The notes beneath the pieces are model-generated. The model was given only the letters and a program-made list of their open reading frames with translations, ran no database searches and was not told where the DNA came from. 55,126 nucleotides of DNA from a candidate division WWE3 bacterium RBG_19FT_COMBO_53_11 (GTDB lineage Bacteria; Patescibacteriota; WWE3; 9FT-COMBO-53-11). Positions 30,782-40,080 of the stretch are shown here, piece by piece. Location of the stretch: NCBI GenBank assembly GCA_001772805.1, contig MEUW01000001.1:1-55126 (forward strand), given 5' to 3'. The position numbers were made by a program, and so were the translations under genes. The stretch's first letter is position 1, and every line of letters starts with the position of its first letter.

Positions 30782-31885
30782 TCACCGTAAGCTAATCCCG
30801 TAGAGGTTCGCGGGTGATTTAGAGGAGATCGAGGTGACAATAATCACTTGGGCGAGATCGGTGGAGGAGAGGGCTACTTTCTCTCCGAGCGTTCCCGAAA
30901 AGATCTCCCGCTGGTTGCTTCCGTCCAGATCCATTATCGAAACCGTATTTCCTGCCACGACGATAAAGTTTTGCGAATTTGCCAGCCAGAAGAGCTTGAG
31001 ATTTTTATCCTCGGTTTCGAGGATTTTCAGGTTAGTTTCCTCACCGACCGGAAGCGGATCGGTGAAGTTCGCCACCCAGAATTGCCGTTTTCCTCCTTCG
31101 CTTTTCTCGTAGAGAAACTTGTTCTCATCGGGGGACCAAACGCTCGCCATGGTTAGGGCAAGGTCTTTGAATTCGTCCGGAATTCCCAGAGTTTTTACCG
31201 CTTCGGCGCGTTGTTCCATAATCAGGATTTGCCACCGGGCTCGCAGGACGGCGACGTTATCGACTTTTGTCGCGGTTGCTCCGGTCTGGGTAGGGAAGAG
31301 ACTGCTTTTGCTTCCGGCAATAAGAAGAATTTGATCCTCGTTGGGGGAAAACTCAATCTTGGTGACTTTAGAGAAAAGAAAATCATCGGTTTCTTGAGCG
31401 ATCTTTTGGGGTCGGGTGCGCAGGAAGCCCAGGAACGGGTTATTGAGTGGAAGGAGAAAAAGCGTATCCCCGCTCAAGAAAGCGGCTTTCGTTCCGGAGG
31501 CGGAAGGTGTGACCAGCTTAGCCCCATTTTGAGTGATCGCTTTGAGCGAGGGGGAGATCGGGGGGAGAATCACGGTGACGCCGGTAATCAGTTCTTCCTT
31601 AACCTCCACATCCTCCTCCCAGCTTAAGTACCCTTCTTTTTCGATTTTCAGGTGGTAGGTCTTGGGTTTGAGACTGCCGAGGGTGAAATCGGTCGCCCCG
31701 GCCAGTTCTTCGTCCAAGAATACTTTGGCCCCGTCGGGAACGGATTTGACCAGGATCATCCCGGTTTTCGCGAACCCGCCTTGGCCCAAATCCAACCGGA
31801 AGCCGGAAGCATAAAGTATAATTCCGGCGGTGATCGCGATCATGATCGCTAATATTCCGAAAATCGTCCAAGGGTTGTTGCGCAT
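30782..31885 (-). CDS. PEGA-domain protein with a beta-propeller-like region
   Basis: 367 residues. A membrane helix at about 7-26 (TIFGILAIMIAITAGIILYA) is followed by a PEGA domain (about 40-107: GMILVKSVPDGAKVFLDEEL.., ending GYLSWEEDVEV). The remaining 250 residues have repeated WSPDENKFLYE / EFSPNEDQILLI blades, as in TolB-like propellers. It is probably anchored with the propeller outside. PEGA domains occur in surface-layer and envelope proteins. The ATG at 31885 is preferred over TTG at 31888. A perfect TATAAT (31892-31897, - strand) ends 6 nt upstream, one of the clearest leaderless starts here. Confidence 0.85.
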   Translation of the reverse strand: MRNNPWTIFGILAIMIAITAGIILYASGFRLDLGQGGFAKTGMILVKSVPDGAKVFLDEELAGATDFTLGSLKPKTYHLKIEKEGYLSWEEDVEVKEELITGVTVILPPISPSLKAITQNGAKLVTPSASGTKAAFLSGDTLFLLPLNNPFLGFLRTRPQKIAQETDDFLFSKVTKIEFSPNEDQILLIAGSKSSLFPTQTGATATKVDNVAVLRARWQILIMEQRAEAVKTLGIPDEFKDLALTMASVWSPDENKFLYEKSEGGKRQFWVANFTDPLPVGEETNLKILETEDKNLKLFWLANSQNFIVVAGNTVSIMDLDGSNQREIFSGTLGEKVALSSTDLAQVIIVTSISSKSPANLYGISLR

Positions 31886-31954
31886 CAAACTATTATAGAA
31901 CAGTCGTTAGTCATTAGGCAGTAGTCGGTAGGACGCGATAGAATAGACAGGTAA

Positions 31955-34069
31955 ATGGCGTTTTTTACCCGCTTTCGCCAACTACTGTCTAATGGCTCCT
32001 GGCTACTGGCTTTGCTAGTCTTTTCGACAATCTTTGAGCGTCTCAACGTTTTTGTTCCATCCATGGATTTTTCTTTGAAGCTTTCCTTGCTTATCCTGCC
32101 GATTGCGGGTTTGGTGCTCTTGCTCAAGAAACGCTTAACCTTCAACCCCACTTTCCTGTTCCCGGCGCTGGCGGCGGCGGTTTTAACGGAGATTTTGTCG
32201 ATCATCTTTTCTTTTGACCGTTTCCAGAGCTTGCAGGTTGTGGTTTTACACCTGCTGATGATCAGCCTGTTCTACCTGATTGTCTGGAGTGTACGGAGCG
32301 AGCGAGGACTGGATCGGCTGGTTTGGGCTTGGGGGGTTGGAACCGGCACGGTTTCCTTACTGGGAATCTGGCAATTCTTCCGCTATGCTTGGGGAGCGGA
32401 TCCGACCCTTTTCTTTGAAAGCTGGTTTTCGGCCAAAACTCTTCCCGTGGATACATTTATCCAGTCGCTTTACGGGTTGTTGAGCTGGCAAACGCGGCAT
32501 TCTTTGGGGATGGCCGACCATTTTTTGCGGCCGCCCTCCACTTTCATCGATGTTTCCACCGGCGCTTCGTTTGTCGGTATTTTCCTGATCTTAGGATTGG
32601 GTTGGTTTCTGAGTTGGAAGAGGGAGGATCGACGACGGGTGTTAATAGGGGCGCTGATGGTAATTGCCTCTCTTTACTTTATAATTACGGTTTCCCGGAG
32701 TGCAGCGCTGGGTTTGGTCGCGGGAGTGGGCGTCTTCTCCTACCTTTATTTTAAAGATCGAATTAACACTAAGATCCTCAAATCTCTTATTACCACCGGG
32801 GCGTTGGCGATTTTGGGGGCGGGGATCGTCTTCAGCATCACAACCCAGCGCTTGGGATCAACCTTGAATCGGCTAACCTACGCCCAAGATGCTTGGCAGA
32901 TGTTTATTAAAAATCCTTTATTTGGTGTTGGGGTAGGCAACTTTGAGCCATACTGCATGAGCATCTTGAACCCCGGAAGCCCGGCTTGCTATTCGCATTC
33001 TATCTTTCTGACTTGGCTGGGGGAGATGGGCATTCTTGGTTTGGCGGTGAACCTCTTTCTCGCCGCCGTCCTAATCTACTTTCTTCACCGTCTTTTCGAT
33101 AGACTGGGGCGCGAAAATGTTTGGAAATGGCGAATTGCGGGGCTACTCTCGGCCTACGTCGCTCTGCTCGCAGCGAACTTGTTCCACGCGCATTACGGCC
33201 TCGACTTTACTTGGGTTTTGCTTGGTTTGGCGGTCGCCGGATATTATTCCGCGAAAGCGGAATATTACAACCGAGCAGAGCGAGGGCAGTACTACCTCAC
33301 AAAAAATTCGAAATCAGAAGTTCAAAATTCGAAGTTGGACATTCTGGGCGTCAAAATTGACGACGTTGCGATGGAAGAGGCCGTTGAGCGGGTCAAGGGA
33401 TTCTTCAAATCCGGTCAAAAGGCTTATGTAGTCACGCCGAACTCTGAGATGATCATCGCCGCACGAAAGGATAAAGAATTTAATTGGGTACTGAATCAGG
33501 CTGATCTGGCGGTTCCCGACACTGCAGGACTGGTTTGGGCCTCCCGAATCTGGGGTACTCCTCTAAAAGAGCGGGTAGCGGGAACGGATCTTTTTGAGCG
33601 GCTTTGCGAGGAAGCGGCCCGCCGGGGTGGGCGGGTGTTTTTCTTGGAAGGGCCGGAGGGTTTGCGCTCCGGCGCCATCGCGGCGGAGAATCTTAAGAAG
33701 CGATATCCCAAGCTAACGGTGGCTGGGACCGCGGTTGCCGCCTACGCTGACGAGAAAGAGGCAACGGCGGCGATCAAAAGTGCTAGCCGCGGCCGCGAGA
33801 TCGATTTTCTGTTTGTCGCCTACGGCCATGGGCGGCAGGAGCAGTGGATTGCGCGCAATTTGCCTAAAATTTCGGTCAAAGTGGCGGTGGGGATTGGCGG
33901 GGCGCTCGATTTTGCCGCCGGAGCGCAAAGGCGCGCGCCTACCCTTATTCGCCGCTTAGGATTTGAATGGCTTTACCGACTGGTCAAACAGCCGTGGCGA
34001 ATAAAACGCCAGCTCACTCTTTTGCCCTTCATCTTTTTGACCTTCAAGGAATCGTTTAAGAGAATCTAG
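31955..34069 (+). CDS. Fusion of O-antigen ligase/polymerase-like and WecG/TagA/CpsF glycosyltransferase
   Basis: 704 residues. Residues 1-about 435 have about ten membrane helices and the O-antigen ligase loop (GVGVGNFEPYCM..ACYSHSIFLTWLGEMGILG). Residues about 465-704 are a WecG/TagA/CpsF GT26 domain: VTPNSEMIIAARKD, then ADLAVPDTAGLVWASRIWG, RVAGTDLFERL, and YGHGRQEQWIARNLP. GT26 enzymes add a sugar (often N-acetylmannosaminuronate or N-acetylmannosamine) to a lipid-linked acceptor. The join (about 448-464, TKNSKSEVQNSKLD) is encoded by AAATTCGAAAT-type repeat words (DNA 33298-33345). This suggests that repeat insertion removed a stop and fused two genes. TAGAAT 10 nt before the ATG. Confidence 0.88.
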   Translation: MAFFTRFRQLLSNGSWLLALLVFSTIFERLNVFVPSMDFSLKLSLLILPIAGLVLLLKKRLTFNPTFLFPALAAAVLTEILSIIFSFDRFQSLQVVVLHLLMISLFYLIVWSVRSERGLDRLVWAWGVGTGTVSLLGIWQFFRYAWGADPTLFFESWFSAKTLPVDTFIQSLYGLLSWQTRHSLGMADHFLRPPSTFIDVSTGASFVGIFLILGLGWFLSWKREDRRRVLIGALMVIASLYFIITVSRSAALGLVAGVGVFSYLYFKDRINTKILKSLITTGALAILGAGIVFSITTQRLGSTLNRLTYAQDAWQMFIKNPLFGVGVGNFEPYCMSILNPGSPACYSHSIFLTWLGEMGILGLAVNLFLAAVLIYFLHRLFDRLGRENVWKWRIAGLLSAYVALLAANLFHAHYGLDFTWVLLGLAVAGYYSAKAEYYNRAERGQYYLTKNSKSEVQNSKLDILGVKIDDVAMEEAVERVKGFFKSGQKAYVVTPNSEMIIAARKDKEFNWVLNQADLAVPDTAGLVWASRIWGTPLKERVAGTDLFERLCEEAARRGGRVFFLEGPEGLRSGAIAAENLKKRYPKLTVAGTAVAAYADEKEATAAIKSASRGREIDFLFVAYGHGRQEQWIARNLPKISVKVAVGIGGALDFAAGAQRRAPTLIRRLGFEWLYRLVKQPWRIKRQLTLLPFIFLTFKESFKRI

Positions 34070-34072
34070 GAT

Positions 34073-34102
34073 CCGTTATAGTATATCAGTATGCTATAAG
34101 GG
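34073..34102. repeat. TTATAGTATA palindrome
   Basis: TTATAGTATA TCAG TATGCTATAA, arms complementary with one G-U. Related to the perfect palindrome at 52957-52985. Lies between two convergent genes and may act as a weak terminator. Confidence 0.55.
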
Positions 34103-34105
34103 TCC

Positions 34106-35782
34106 CTAAATCGCATACAGTTTCCGGTAATCTTCAAGCATTCTCTTAGCATGGAAACGGGTGCCACAGGATCGGAGGGACTCTTTGACCATTTTTAACC
34201 ATCCTTGGGGAAGTCCCCCCTCGCGTTGGTAATAATTAGGGATAATCTGTTCTTCCAGCAAGCGGTAGACGTTTTCGGCATCGGGAGGATTCAGCTCCCA
34301 GCCGTTAGGTACGCCGTCAGACGGTCCGGCTTCGTAGCCTTCCGCCCACCATCCATCTGGACTGGAAGCGTTGAGGGCGCCATTAAAGACGGCCTTCATT
34401 CCGCTGGTGCCGCTGGCTTCCCAACCGACCACCGGCGTGTTCAGCCAGACGTCGGCGGCGGTGAGAAGATTTTTCGCCAGCGAGAGACCGTAATTGGGGA
34501 AGTAGATCAGGTGCCCCTCCAGACGCGGATCACGGCTAGCGTCAATAACTTTTTTCACATACCCTTGTCCCTGTGGATCTTCGGGGTGAGCTTTTCCGCT
34601 CATCAGCAGATACACGGGTTGATCGCGGTTGACGAGAATTTTGGCGAGCCGATCCAAATCCGAGACCAGTAAGGTGGGCTGTTTGTATTCGGTAAACCGG
34701 CGTGCCCAAACCAAAACCAGCGCTTTTGGATCAAAGCGGCGCTTGTCATAGGCCAGGTGGGCGATAGTTTCGGCGGCGCTTCTTTTGGCTTGGAACTTGG
34801 CTTCCCAGAGGGTTTTATCGGGAGTGTCTTCGTTGATTTCCTCCAACTCTTTAGCGCTCCAGCGGGGGCCGTAAACGGCGTTGGTGACGTAGGTTAAGGG
34901 AAGATCACCGATGAATTTCCAAAGTTCCCGGGAAACGTCAAAGTGCTTGCGGCTGACGGCGTTGATTGCGCGGGCGTGGCGCATCGCAAATACGGTTAGC
35001 GAGAAGATTTCCTCGCCGTTCCATTCGCGTTTTCCGAGCTCCCAAATCTCTTCGGTATTTACGTCTAATCCGTTGAAGAGCGCGTTTAACGCAAAGGAGA
35101 TTTCTTCCCGGCTGAATTTGCTTTCGGCGCCGGCGACGGGAGTGTGGGTGGTGTAGATCGTTTCGGCTTTGACTTTCTCGCGGGCTTCAGCCAACGGCAT
35201 CCCTTTCTCTAAGTTCTCCCGCAAGCGCTCCATTATATTGAAAGCGCCGTGATCGTCGTTGATCTGCCAGACTTCAATCGGCAGCGCGAGTTTGCGAGCG
35301 GCCCGGACGCTGCCGACCCCGAGAATCAGATCGTCGACCAGATGCGGTGCCCAGACCCGTTCGTAAAGCCGATCGGTGAATTTGCGGTCTTCAGGAGTGT
35401 TCTCGGGGATGTTGGCATCGAGAAGAAACAGGTGACTGGGTGATTGGCTGCTTGGCTGATTGGGGGGGACCACATCCTTGCGCCAAACCTTAAGCTTGAC
35501 GGTGTGGTCAACGACGGGGATTTCGACCGTTTCTCCCGTATCGATTAAGCCGGCTTTAACCGGATCAATCTGCTCGTAGAAGTGCTGCTGCTTCCCTTCC
35601 GAGTCAACTTTTTGCTGGAAGAATCCCTCTTTGTATAAAATGCTGATGCCGCAGAGCGGAAACTGGCTTTCGGCGGCTTGGTAGAGCATGTCCGCCGCCA
35701 GGATTCCTAACCCGCCGGCGTAGGTCGGCAGGTCGTCGGAAAGGGCGAATTCGGAACTGATATAAGCGACCTTTGGTTCCAT
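34106..35782 (-). CDS. Alpha-glucan phosphorylase (GT35)
   Basis: 558 residues; the short form found in archaea and many bacteria. Releases glucose 1-phosphate from the ends of alpha-1,4-glucan using pyridoxal phosphate. The N-terminus reads VAYISSEFALSDDLPTYAGGLG. A glucan-site region has INDDHGAFN and TTHTPV. The PLP Lys lies in EASGTSGMKAVFNG. An insertion PPNQPSSQSPSHL (DNA 35431-35467) is made of GATTGGCTGCTTGG words. The start at 35782 fits the conserved N-terminus and TATTCT (35789-35794, - strand), 6 nt upstream; an ATA/ATC-rich upstream extension is unlikely. It is divergent from glgA. Confidence 0.93.
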   Translation of the reverse strand: MEPKVAYISSEFALSDDLPTYAGGLGILAADMLYQAAESQFPLCGISILYKEGFFQQKVDSEGKQQHFYEQIDPVKAGLIDTGETVEIPVVDHTVKLKVWRKDVVPPNQPSSQSPSHLFLLDANIPENTPEDRKFTDRLYERVWAPHLVDDLILGVGSVRAARKLALPIEVWQINDDHGAFNIMERLRENLEKGMPLAEAREKVKAETIYTTHTPVAGAESKFSREEISFALNALFNGLDVNTEEIWELGKREWNGEEIFSLTVFAMRHARAINAVSRKHFDVSRELWKFIGDLPLTYVTNAVYGPRWSAKELEEINEDTPDKTLWEAKFQAKRSAAETIAHLAYDKRRFDPKALVLVWARRFTEYKQPTLLVSDLDRLAKILVNRDQPVYLLMSGKAHPEDPQGQGYVKKVIDASRDPRLEGHLIYFPNYGLSLAKNLLTAADVWLNTPVVGWEASGTSGMKAVFNGALNASSPDGWWAEGYEAGPSDGVPNGWELNPPDAENVYRLLEEQIIPNYYQREGGLPQGWLKMVKESLRSCGTRFHAKRMLEDYRKLYAI

Positions 35783-35852
35783 GGATTTAGAATAGCGAAT
35801 AATACTAGCGATGACAATCGCGTCCAAGGAAATAAGAAAATACTAGGGAATT

Positions 35853-35906
35853 TTTTCCGCCCTCAGCGGAACAATAGGTAGCCCGCTTTAGGCGGGCGTC
35901 CTATTG
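35853..35906. repeat. Palindromic pair upstream of glgA
   Basis: TTCCGC cctca GCGGAA, then the capped element CAATAG GTAGCCCGC..GGCGGGC CTATTG (35872-35906). Relatives are at 2490-2510, 2612-2643 and 53893-53938. Confidence 0.75.
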
Positions 35907-35915
35907 ACACTGGCT

Positions 35916-36133
35916 TATAATAACTGCTACGGTTCCTGCAGAGGAAGGGAGTTGATTCTTCGCTAGCACGTTTCAAAATAAAATAGATTTGCGGCGCTCG
36001 TTTCCCATCATTTGTTGGGAGGAACCTGTCGCTAATCAGAATCTGCCCAAGATCGTTCGTTTCTGCCCCCCAGGCCTCGAATGCGGAACTCCGCCCGTTC
36101 GAGGCCTTATCTTTATGCGATAATATTTTTGGC
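35916..36133 (+). promoter_or_regulatory. glgA upstream region: possible promoter and structured leader
   Basis: TATAAT at 35916-35921. Downstream, GGTTCCT (near 35931) can pair with AGGAACC (near 36022). A 9-bp perfect stem GGCCTCGAA / TTCGAGGCC (36073-36081 / 36098-36106) encloses GCGGAACTCCGC. Then follows TAATAT (36121-36126), 7 nt before the glgA ATG. So there may be two starts: a long structured leader and a leaderless one. Confidence 0.45.
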
Positions 36134-37717
36134 ATGCTGGAGACCAAAACCACAACCTTTCTGGAGCCTTTGACCAAACTGATCCCGTTGAGCCATCCGG
36201 GCGCTTCCCTGCGGGTGATGATGGTTCTGCCGGAGGTTTTCCCCTACGCTTCGGTCGGGGGAGTTTCCCGAGTGGGAGCTTATCTGGCCCGGGAGCTGGT
36301 CAAGATGGAACACGATGTCCGCATCTTTATGCCCAAGTACGGGTTCATCGACGAGGAGAAGTACCCGCTGGAAATGGTCGTCGAGGGACTCAAGGTTTAC
36401 ACCGATACCGAGGGCGACGGGCCCAAAGAAATAGTTTGCAATGTCAAAACCCATATGAGCGAGGACGGCGTCCGGACCTATTTCCTGGAGAACATGGAGT
36501 ACTACGAACAGCGCGCCAATGTTTACGGCTACTCCGACGATCCGATCCGTTTTACCCTTCTCTCGCGTGCTGTGTTTGAATTCTTACGTCATTTCGAATG
36601 GAAGCCGCAGATTATTCACGCCCACGATTGGCAAACCGGCGCCGTGCCCAATTTCCTCAGAACCACTTACAAAAAGAGTGCCGATTTATCGGGAATTGCG
36701 AGCATTTTCACGATCCACAACCTTTTCTACCAGGGGATGTTTGACCACCGCCAAGTTTCGGAGTTGGACTTTGATGACGGGAAATCCCGCATCGGCTCTC
36801 TTTTTTCCGATCAACTCAAAAAGAAGAACTTTATGAAGCGCGGCATTATTTATGCTGACGCGGTCAACACCGTTTCCGAGTCCTACGCCCGCGAGATCCT
36901 GACCCCCGAATATGGGGAAGGTTTGGATCGCCTGCTTTTAGAAGTGCGCTCGAAGCTGTTTGGAATTACCAACGGTTTGGACTACGAAGATTACGACCCC
37001 GAAACCGACCCGCTCGTCCCCAAACCGTACAATTTCCATACGATAGGTCGTAGAGTCATAAACAAGAGAGCTCTCCAAAAAGAGTTCGGTCTTCCTGAGG
37101 GAGAGCAGCATTTCGTAATCGGGATGGTCTCGCGGCTGACCGAGCAAAAGGGCCTCGACATTCTTTTGGAAGCTCTGCCTTCCTTTCTCTCCGAACTTGA
37201 TGCCCAGTTCATTGTGGTGGGCGGCGGGGATGAAAAATACGTCGGCGGATTGCGTGCGCTGCAGAAGCGTTTTCCGAAACAGGTCGGATCGCACTTGATG
37301 CTCAACTTCACCCTGCCGAGATTGGTTTATGCGGGGGCGGACGTCCTGACGATTCCTTCCCGCTTCGAGCCGGCGGGTTTAACCCAGCTGGAGGCGATGC
37401 GCTACGGCTGCGCCCCGATTGTGCGCAAGACCGGAGGGCTCGCCGATAGCGTGACCGATTTGGATATCTCCGGCGAGACCGGAACGGGATTCGTCTTCGG
37501 CGAATATACTCCCTGGGCGCTCTATGGTTCATTGGTCCGTGCTTACGAAAACTTTCATCATCCCAAAGTTTGGGCGGGATTGGTCAAGCGGGCGATGCAG
37601 GCGGACTTTTCGTGGAAAGCGGCCGCCCGCCACTACGCCGATCTTTACCGCCGGGCGATCCAAATGAAGGAGAAAGAGGCGAAAGGGCCGGTTCGATTGG
37701 CGTCGCTTGAAGAATGA
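36134..37717 (+). CDS. glgA: Glycogen/starch synthase (GT5)
   Basis: 527 residues. Extends alpha-1,4-glucan from a nucleotide-glucose. The GT-B fold starts at about residue 26 (LRVMMVLPEVFPYASVGGVSRV). An IIHAHDWQTGAVPNFL segment, FTIHNLFYQGMF and the C-terminal site PSRFEPAGLTQLEAMRYG are intact. The usual Lys of KxGG that contacts the sugar nucleotide is Ser here (ASVGGV), which could shift donor choice. About 25 residues precede the conserved part. It overlaps the next gene by ATGA and heads a + strand glucan operon. Confidence 0.93.
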   Translation: MLETKTTTFLEPLTKLIPLSHPGASLRVMMVLPEVFPYASVGGVSRVGAYLARELVKMEHDVRIFMPKYGFIDEEKYPLEMVVEGLKVYTDTEGDGPKEIVCNVKTHMSEDGVRTYFLENMEYYEQRANVYGYSDDPIRFTLLSRAVFEFLRHFEWKPQIIHAHDWQTGAVPNFLRTTYKKSADLSGIASIFTIHNLFYQGMFDHRQVSELDFDDGKSRIGSLFSDQLKKKNFMKRGIIYADAVNTVSESYAREILTPEYGEGLDRLLLEVRSKLFGITNGLDYEDYDPETDPLVPKPYNFHTIGRRVINKRALQKEFGLPEGEQHFVIGMVSRLTEQKGLDILLEALPSFLSELDAQFIVVGGGDEKYVGGLRALQKRFPKQVGSHLMLNFTLPRLVYAGADVLTIPSRFEPAGLTQLEAMRYGCAPIVRKTGGLADSVTDLDISGETGTGFVFGEYTPWALYGSLVRAYENFHHPKVWAGLVKRAMQADFSWKAAARHYADLYRRAIQMKEKEAKGPVRLASLEE

Positions 37718-38916
37718 TCTGGGCGCCTTTCCTCCATCTCTACCAACCCCCAACCCAGTTTCCGGCGGTGCTCCGAAAAATTGCCGAAGAATCGTACGAG
37801 CCGCTGGTCTCTTTCTTAGAACGAAATCCGCGGGCCAAGATTACCTTAAACATCAACGCTTCCTTAACTTCTCAGCTGAGCGAGCTCGGTTTTGAGGATG
37901 TGCTTTCCGGTATTCGGAGCTTAGCCGAAAAGGGGCAGGTCGAACTAGTCGGATCAGCGGCTTTCCACCCGCTTCTTTCCCGGATTCCTTTCTCCGAAAT
38001 CAGCCGGCAGGTCCGGTTGAACGAGGAGATCAACCGGGAGTTTTTGGGTGAGGTCTATAAGCCCCGCGGTTTCTTTCCTCCCGAGATGGCCTACTCCAAG
38101 AAAGTCGGTGACGCCGTCGCGGAGCTGGGATATGAATGGATTCTGGTGGAGGATGCCTGTTCCTCGGTTCAGCCCTTGAGTTTTGACAAGGTTTACCGGT
38201 TGGATAAGCTAAATCTGGCAGTTTTCTTTCGTCATCGTAAACTTTCGATAGCAATTGCTTTCAACCAGGTCCAAAACGCGGATGAGTTTGAGGCGCTGGC
38301 GAAAAAGGAACTTAAGGAAGGCGATTTTATCCTGACCGCCTTGGACGGGGAGACTTTTGGTCACCATCACAAGGATGGTTTTGCGATCCTTGAGGGATTG
38401 TACGGCAAATTCGAGAGCGTGACGATTTCTGAGCTGGTTTCCCGATATCCAAAGGGAGAAGAGAACGATCCGATGGAGTCGACTTGGGCGGCGACCTCCC
38501 AAGATTGTAAAAAGGGAGCGATCTATCCGCGCTGGGATCATCCCGGCAGTCTTTTGCACCCCAAGCAGTGGGAACTCTACCGCTTGGCGCTGACGGTGGT
38601 AGGCGGTTACGTCCACCAGGTTCCGGCGAAAGCGCTGGACGGGAAGATCAAAGATCACCTCACGCCCGAACAGCGGAAGTGGATCAAGGCCCGCTTCTTG
38701 CTGGACCGCGCCCTGCACTCCGACCAGTTTTGGTGGGCATCACATAATCCGCACTGGCATCCGGCGATGGTCGAAAGGGGAGCGGATCTCCTGCTGAAAG
38801 CGATTTTGGGCACCCCCGAGGTTTCGGAGTCGGAGATCACTCGCGCCAAGGAGCTTTATCATGAAATTGTGACCGAGGGGGTCAAGCTTTACGGCACCGA
38901 GCCGGTTATCGGATAG
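37714..38916 (+). CDS. GH57 family glycoside hydrolase, copy 1
   Basis: 400 residues. (Beta/alpha)7 barrel of GH57, whose members include alpha-amylase, 4-alpha-glucanotransferase and branching enzyme. It has HLYQPPTQ at 8-15, GSAAFHPLL, GFFPPEMAY (candidate nucleophile Glu) and LDGETFGHHHKDG (candidate acid/base region). It aligns with the gene at 40081 along its whole length. Translationally coupled to glgA. Whether it trims, transfers or branches glucan cannot be told from sequence. Confidence 0.9.
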   Translation: MIWAPFLHLYQPPTQFPAVLRKIAEESYEPLVSFLERNPRAKITLNINASLTSQLSELGFEDVLSGIRSLAEKGQVELVGSAAFHPLLSRIPFSEISRQVRLNEEINREFLGEVYKPRGFFPPEMAYSKKVGDAVAELGYEWILVEDACSSVQPLSFDKVYRLDKLNLAVFFRHRKLSIAIAFNQVQNADEFEALAKKELKEGDFILTALDGETFGHHHKDGFAILEGLYGKFESVTISELVSRYPKGEENDPMESTWAATSQDCKKGAIYPRWDHPGSLLHPKQWELYRLALTVVGGYVHQVPAKALDGKIKDHLTPEQRKWIKARFLLDRALHSDQFWWASHNPHWHPAMVERGADLLLKAILGTPEVSESEITRAKELYHEIVTEGVKLYGTEPVIG

Positions 38917-38920
38917 AACC

Positions 38921-40039
38921 GTGTCAGGAGATGAAATTCGGAAAGCAGAAGAAATTGCGAAGAGAGATCTGCGCGCCTGTTACGAAAACGAAGGAATTAT
39001 AGCCGGTCGACACCACTTCACAGACTACTGGGCTCGCGATGGCCTCTTTGCCGCCCTCGGTTCATTGGCAATCGGGGACGAGGAGATCGTGAGGAAAGAA
39101 ATCGAATTGTTCTTTTCTCACCAGCGGGCGGATGGACTTATCCCTTATCGAATTATGCGGGGACCGGTTTCTATTGGGAAATATTTGGGTCGGACGACCC
39201 GCGTATATGAAAATCCCCGTCCCACTTACCGGTTAAGAGGTATTGGTGCCGAAGTTTTGGACGGCACGACACTCTCCTTATTAATTCTGGGAGAACTGGC
39301 GGAGAGGGGATGGAGAGAAGCCTCCAAGTTCGCTAAGCCGGTGGAAAAAGCGCTGGCCTATCTCGAAGGGAGGGAGAAAGATGGCCTCCTGCAGGACGGT
39401 TTAATGGCGGAATGGAACGATAGCACTTATAAGAGAGGGGCCCTTCTTTACTCGAACGCGATTTACTGGAGAGCTCTAGGGAGTTTAGCGAGTTTGGAAG
39501 GCATAGGGTTATTGAGCAGAGAAAATTTGCTCGCGAAGCAAAAGTTCTTGGCCCGGCGTATTAGAGATAAACTTTGGAACGGCCGTTTCTTTTCGGACTG
39601 GTACGATTGGAAGAGACAGGATTACTTTAATTCTTTTTGCAACCTTCTTTTAGTAGCTTGGGGTTTTACCACCGATGAGGAGGCGGAAAAGATTCTCTCA
39701 GAAGCGGAAAAATCTCAAATTTCATTTACGGTGGAGAACGTTGCTCCTTGGTATCCGTGGTGGAGGGTAGATGTTACCAACAGAATTATTGGGCTGCCGG
39801 ATTATCATAATGCCCTTCTTTGGTGGCAGCCCGGCATCGCCTACGCCGTAGCTTTGGCGCATGAAGGAAGAAAATCCGAGGCCCGGCAGCAGATGCTGCT
39901 AATGAGCCGACAAGCCTTGAAGTATGGCGGTTTCTATGAATGCTACGAAAGAACGGGGCTACCGGTAAAGAGATTGGTTTACAAGGCTGAACGTCCTTTC
40001 GCTTGGGCAGCGGGAATGTTTCTGTGGGCAGTTGATTAG
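38921..40039 (+). CDS. Glycogen-debranching-type glucosidase ((alpha/alpha)6 barrel)
   Basis: 372 residues from GTG. It has HHFTDYWARDGLFAALGSLAIGD and FFSHQRADGLIPYRI near the start, a MAEWNDSTYKRG middle and an LLWWQPGIAYAVAL end. These fit the amylo-alpha-1,6-glucosidase/GH63/GH15-like toroid that removes branch points from glycogen. There is no separate transferase domain. It lies 4 nt after the GH57 gene, so the two are one operon. The Shine-Dalgarno is weak. Confidence 0.82.
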   Translation: MSGDEIRKAEEIAKRDLRACYENEGIIAGRHHFTDYWARDGLFAALGSLAIGDEEIVRKEIELFFSHQRADGLIPYRIMRGPVSIGKYLGRTTRVYENPRPTYRLRGIGAEVLDGTTLSLLILGELAERGWREASKFAKPVEKALAYLEGREKDGLLQDGLMAEWNDSTYKRGALLYSNAIYWRALGSLASLEGIGLLSRENLLAKQKFLARRIRDKLWNGRFFSDWYDWKRQDYFNSFCNLLLVAWGFTTDEEAEKILSEAEKSQISFTVENVAPWYPWWRVDVTNRIIGLPDYHNALLWWQPGIAYAVALAHEGRKSEARQQMLLMSRQALKYGGFYECYERTGLPVKRLVYKAERPFAWAAGMFLWAVD

Positions 40040-40080
40040 ACCTTCGGTTAGTTGTTCGAAATCGGCTATACTTTAAGAGA

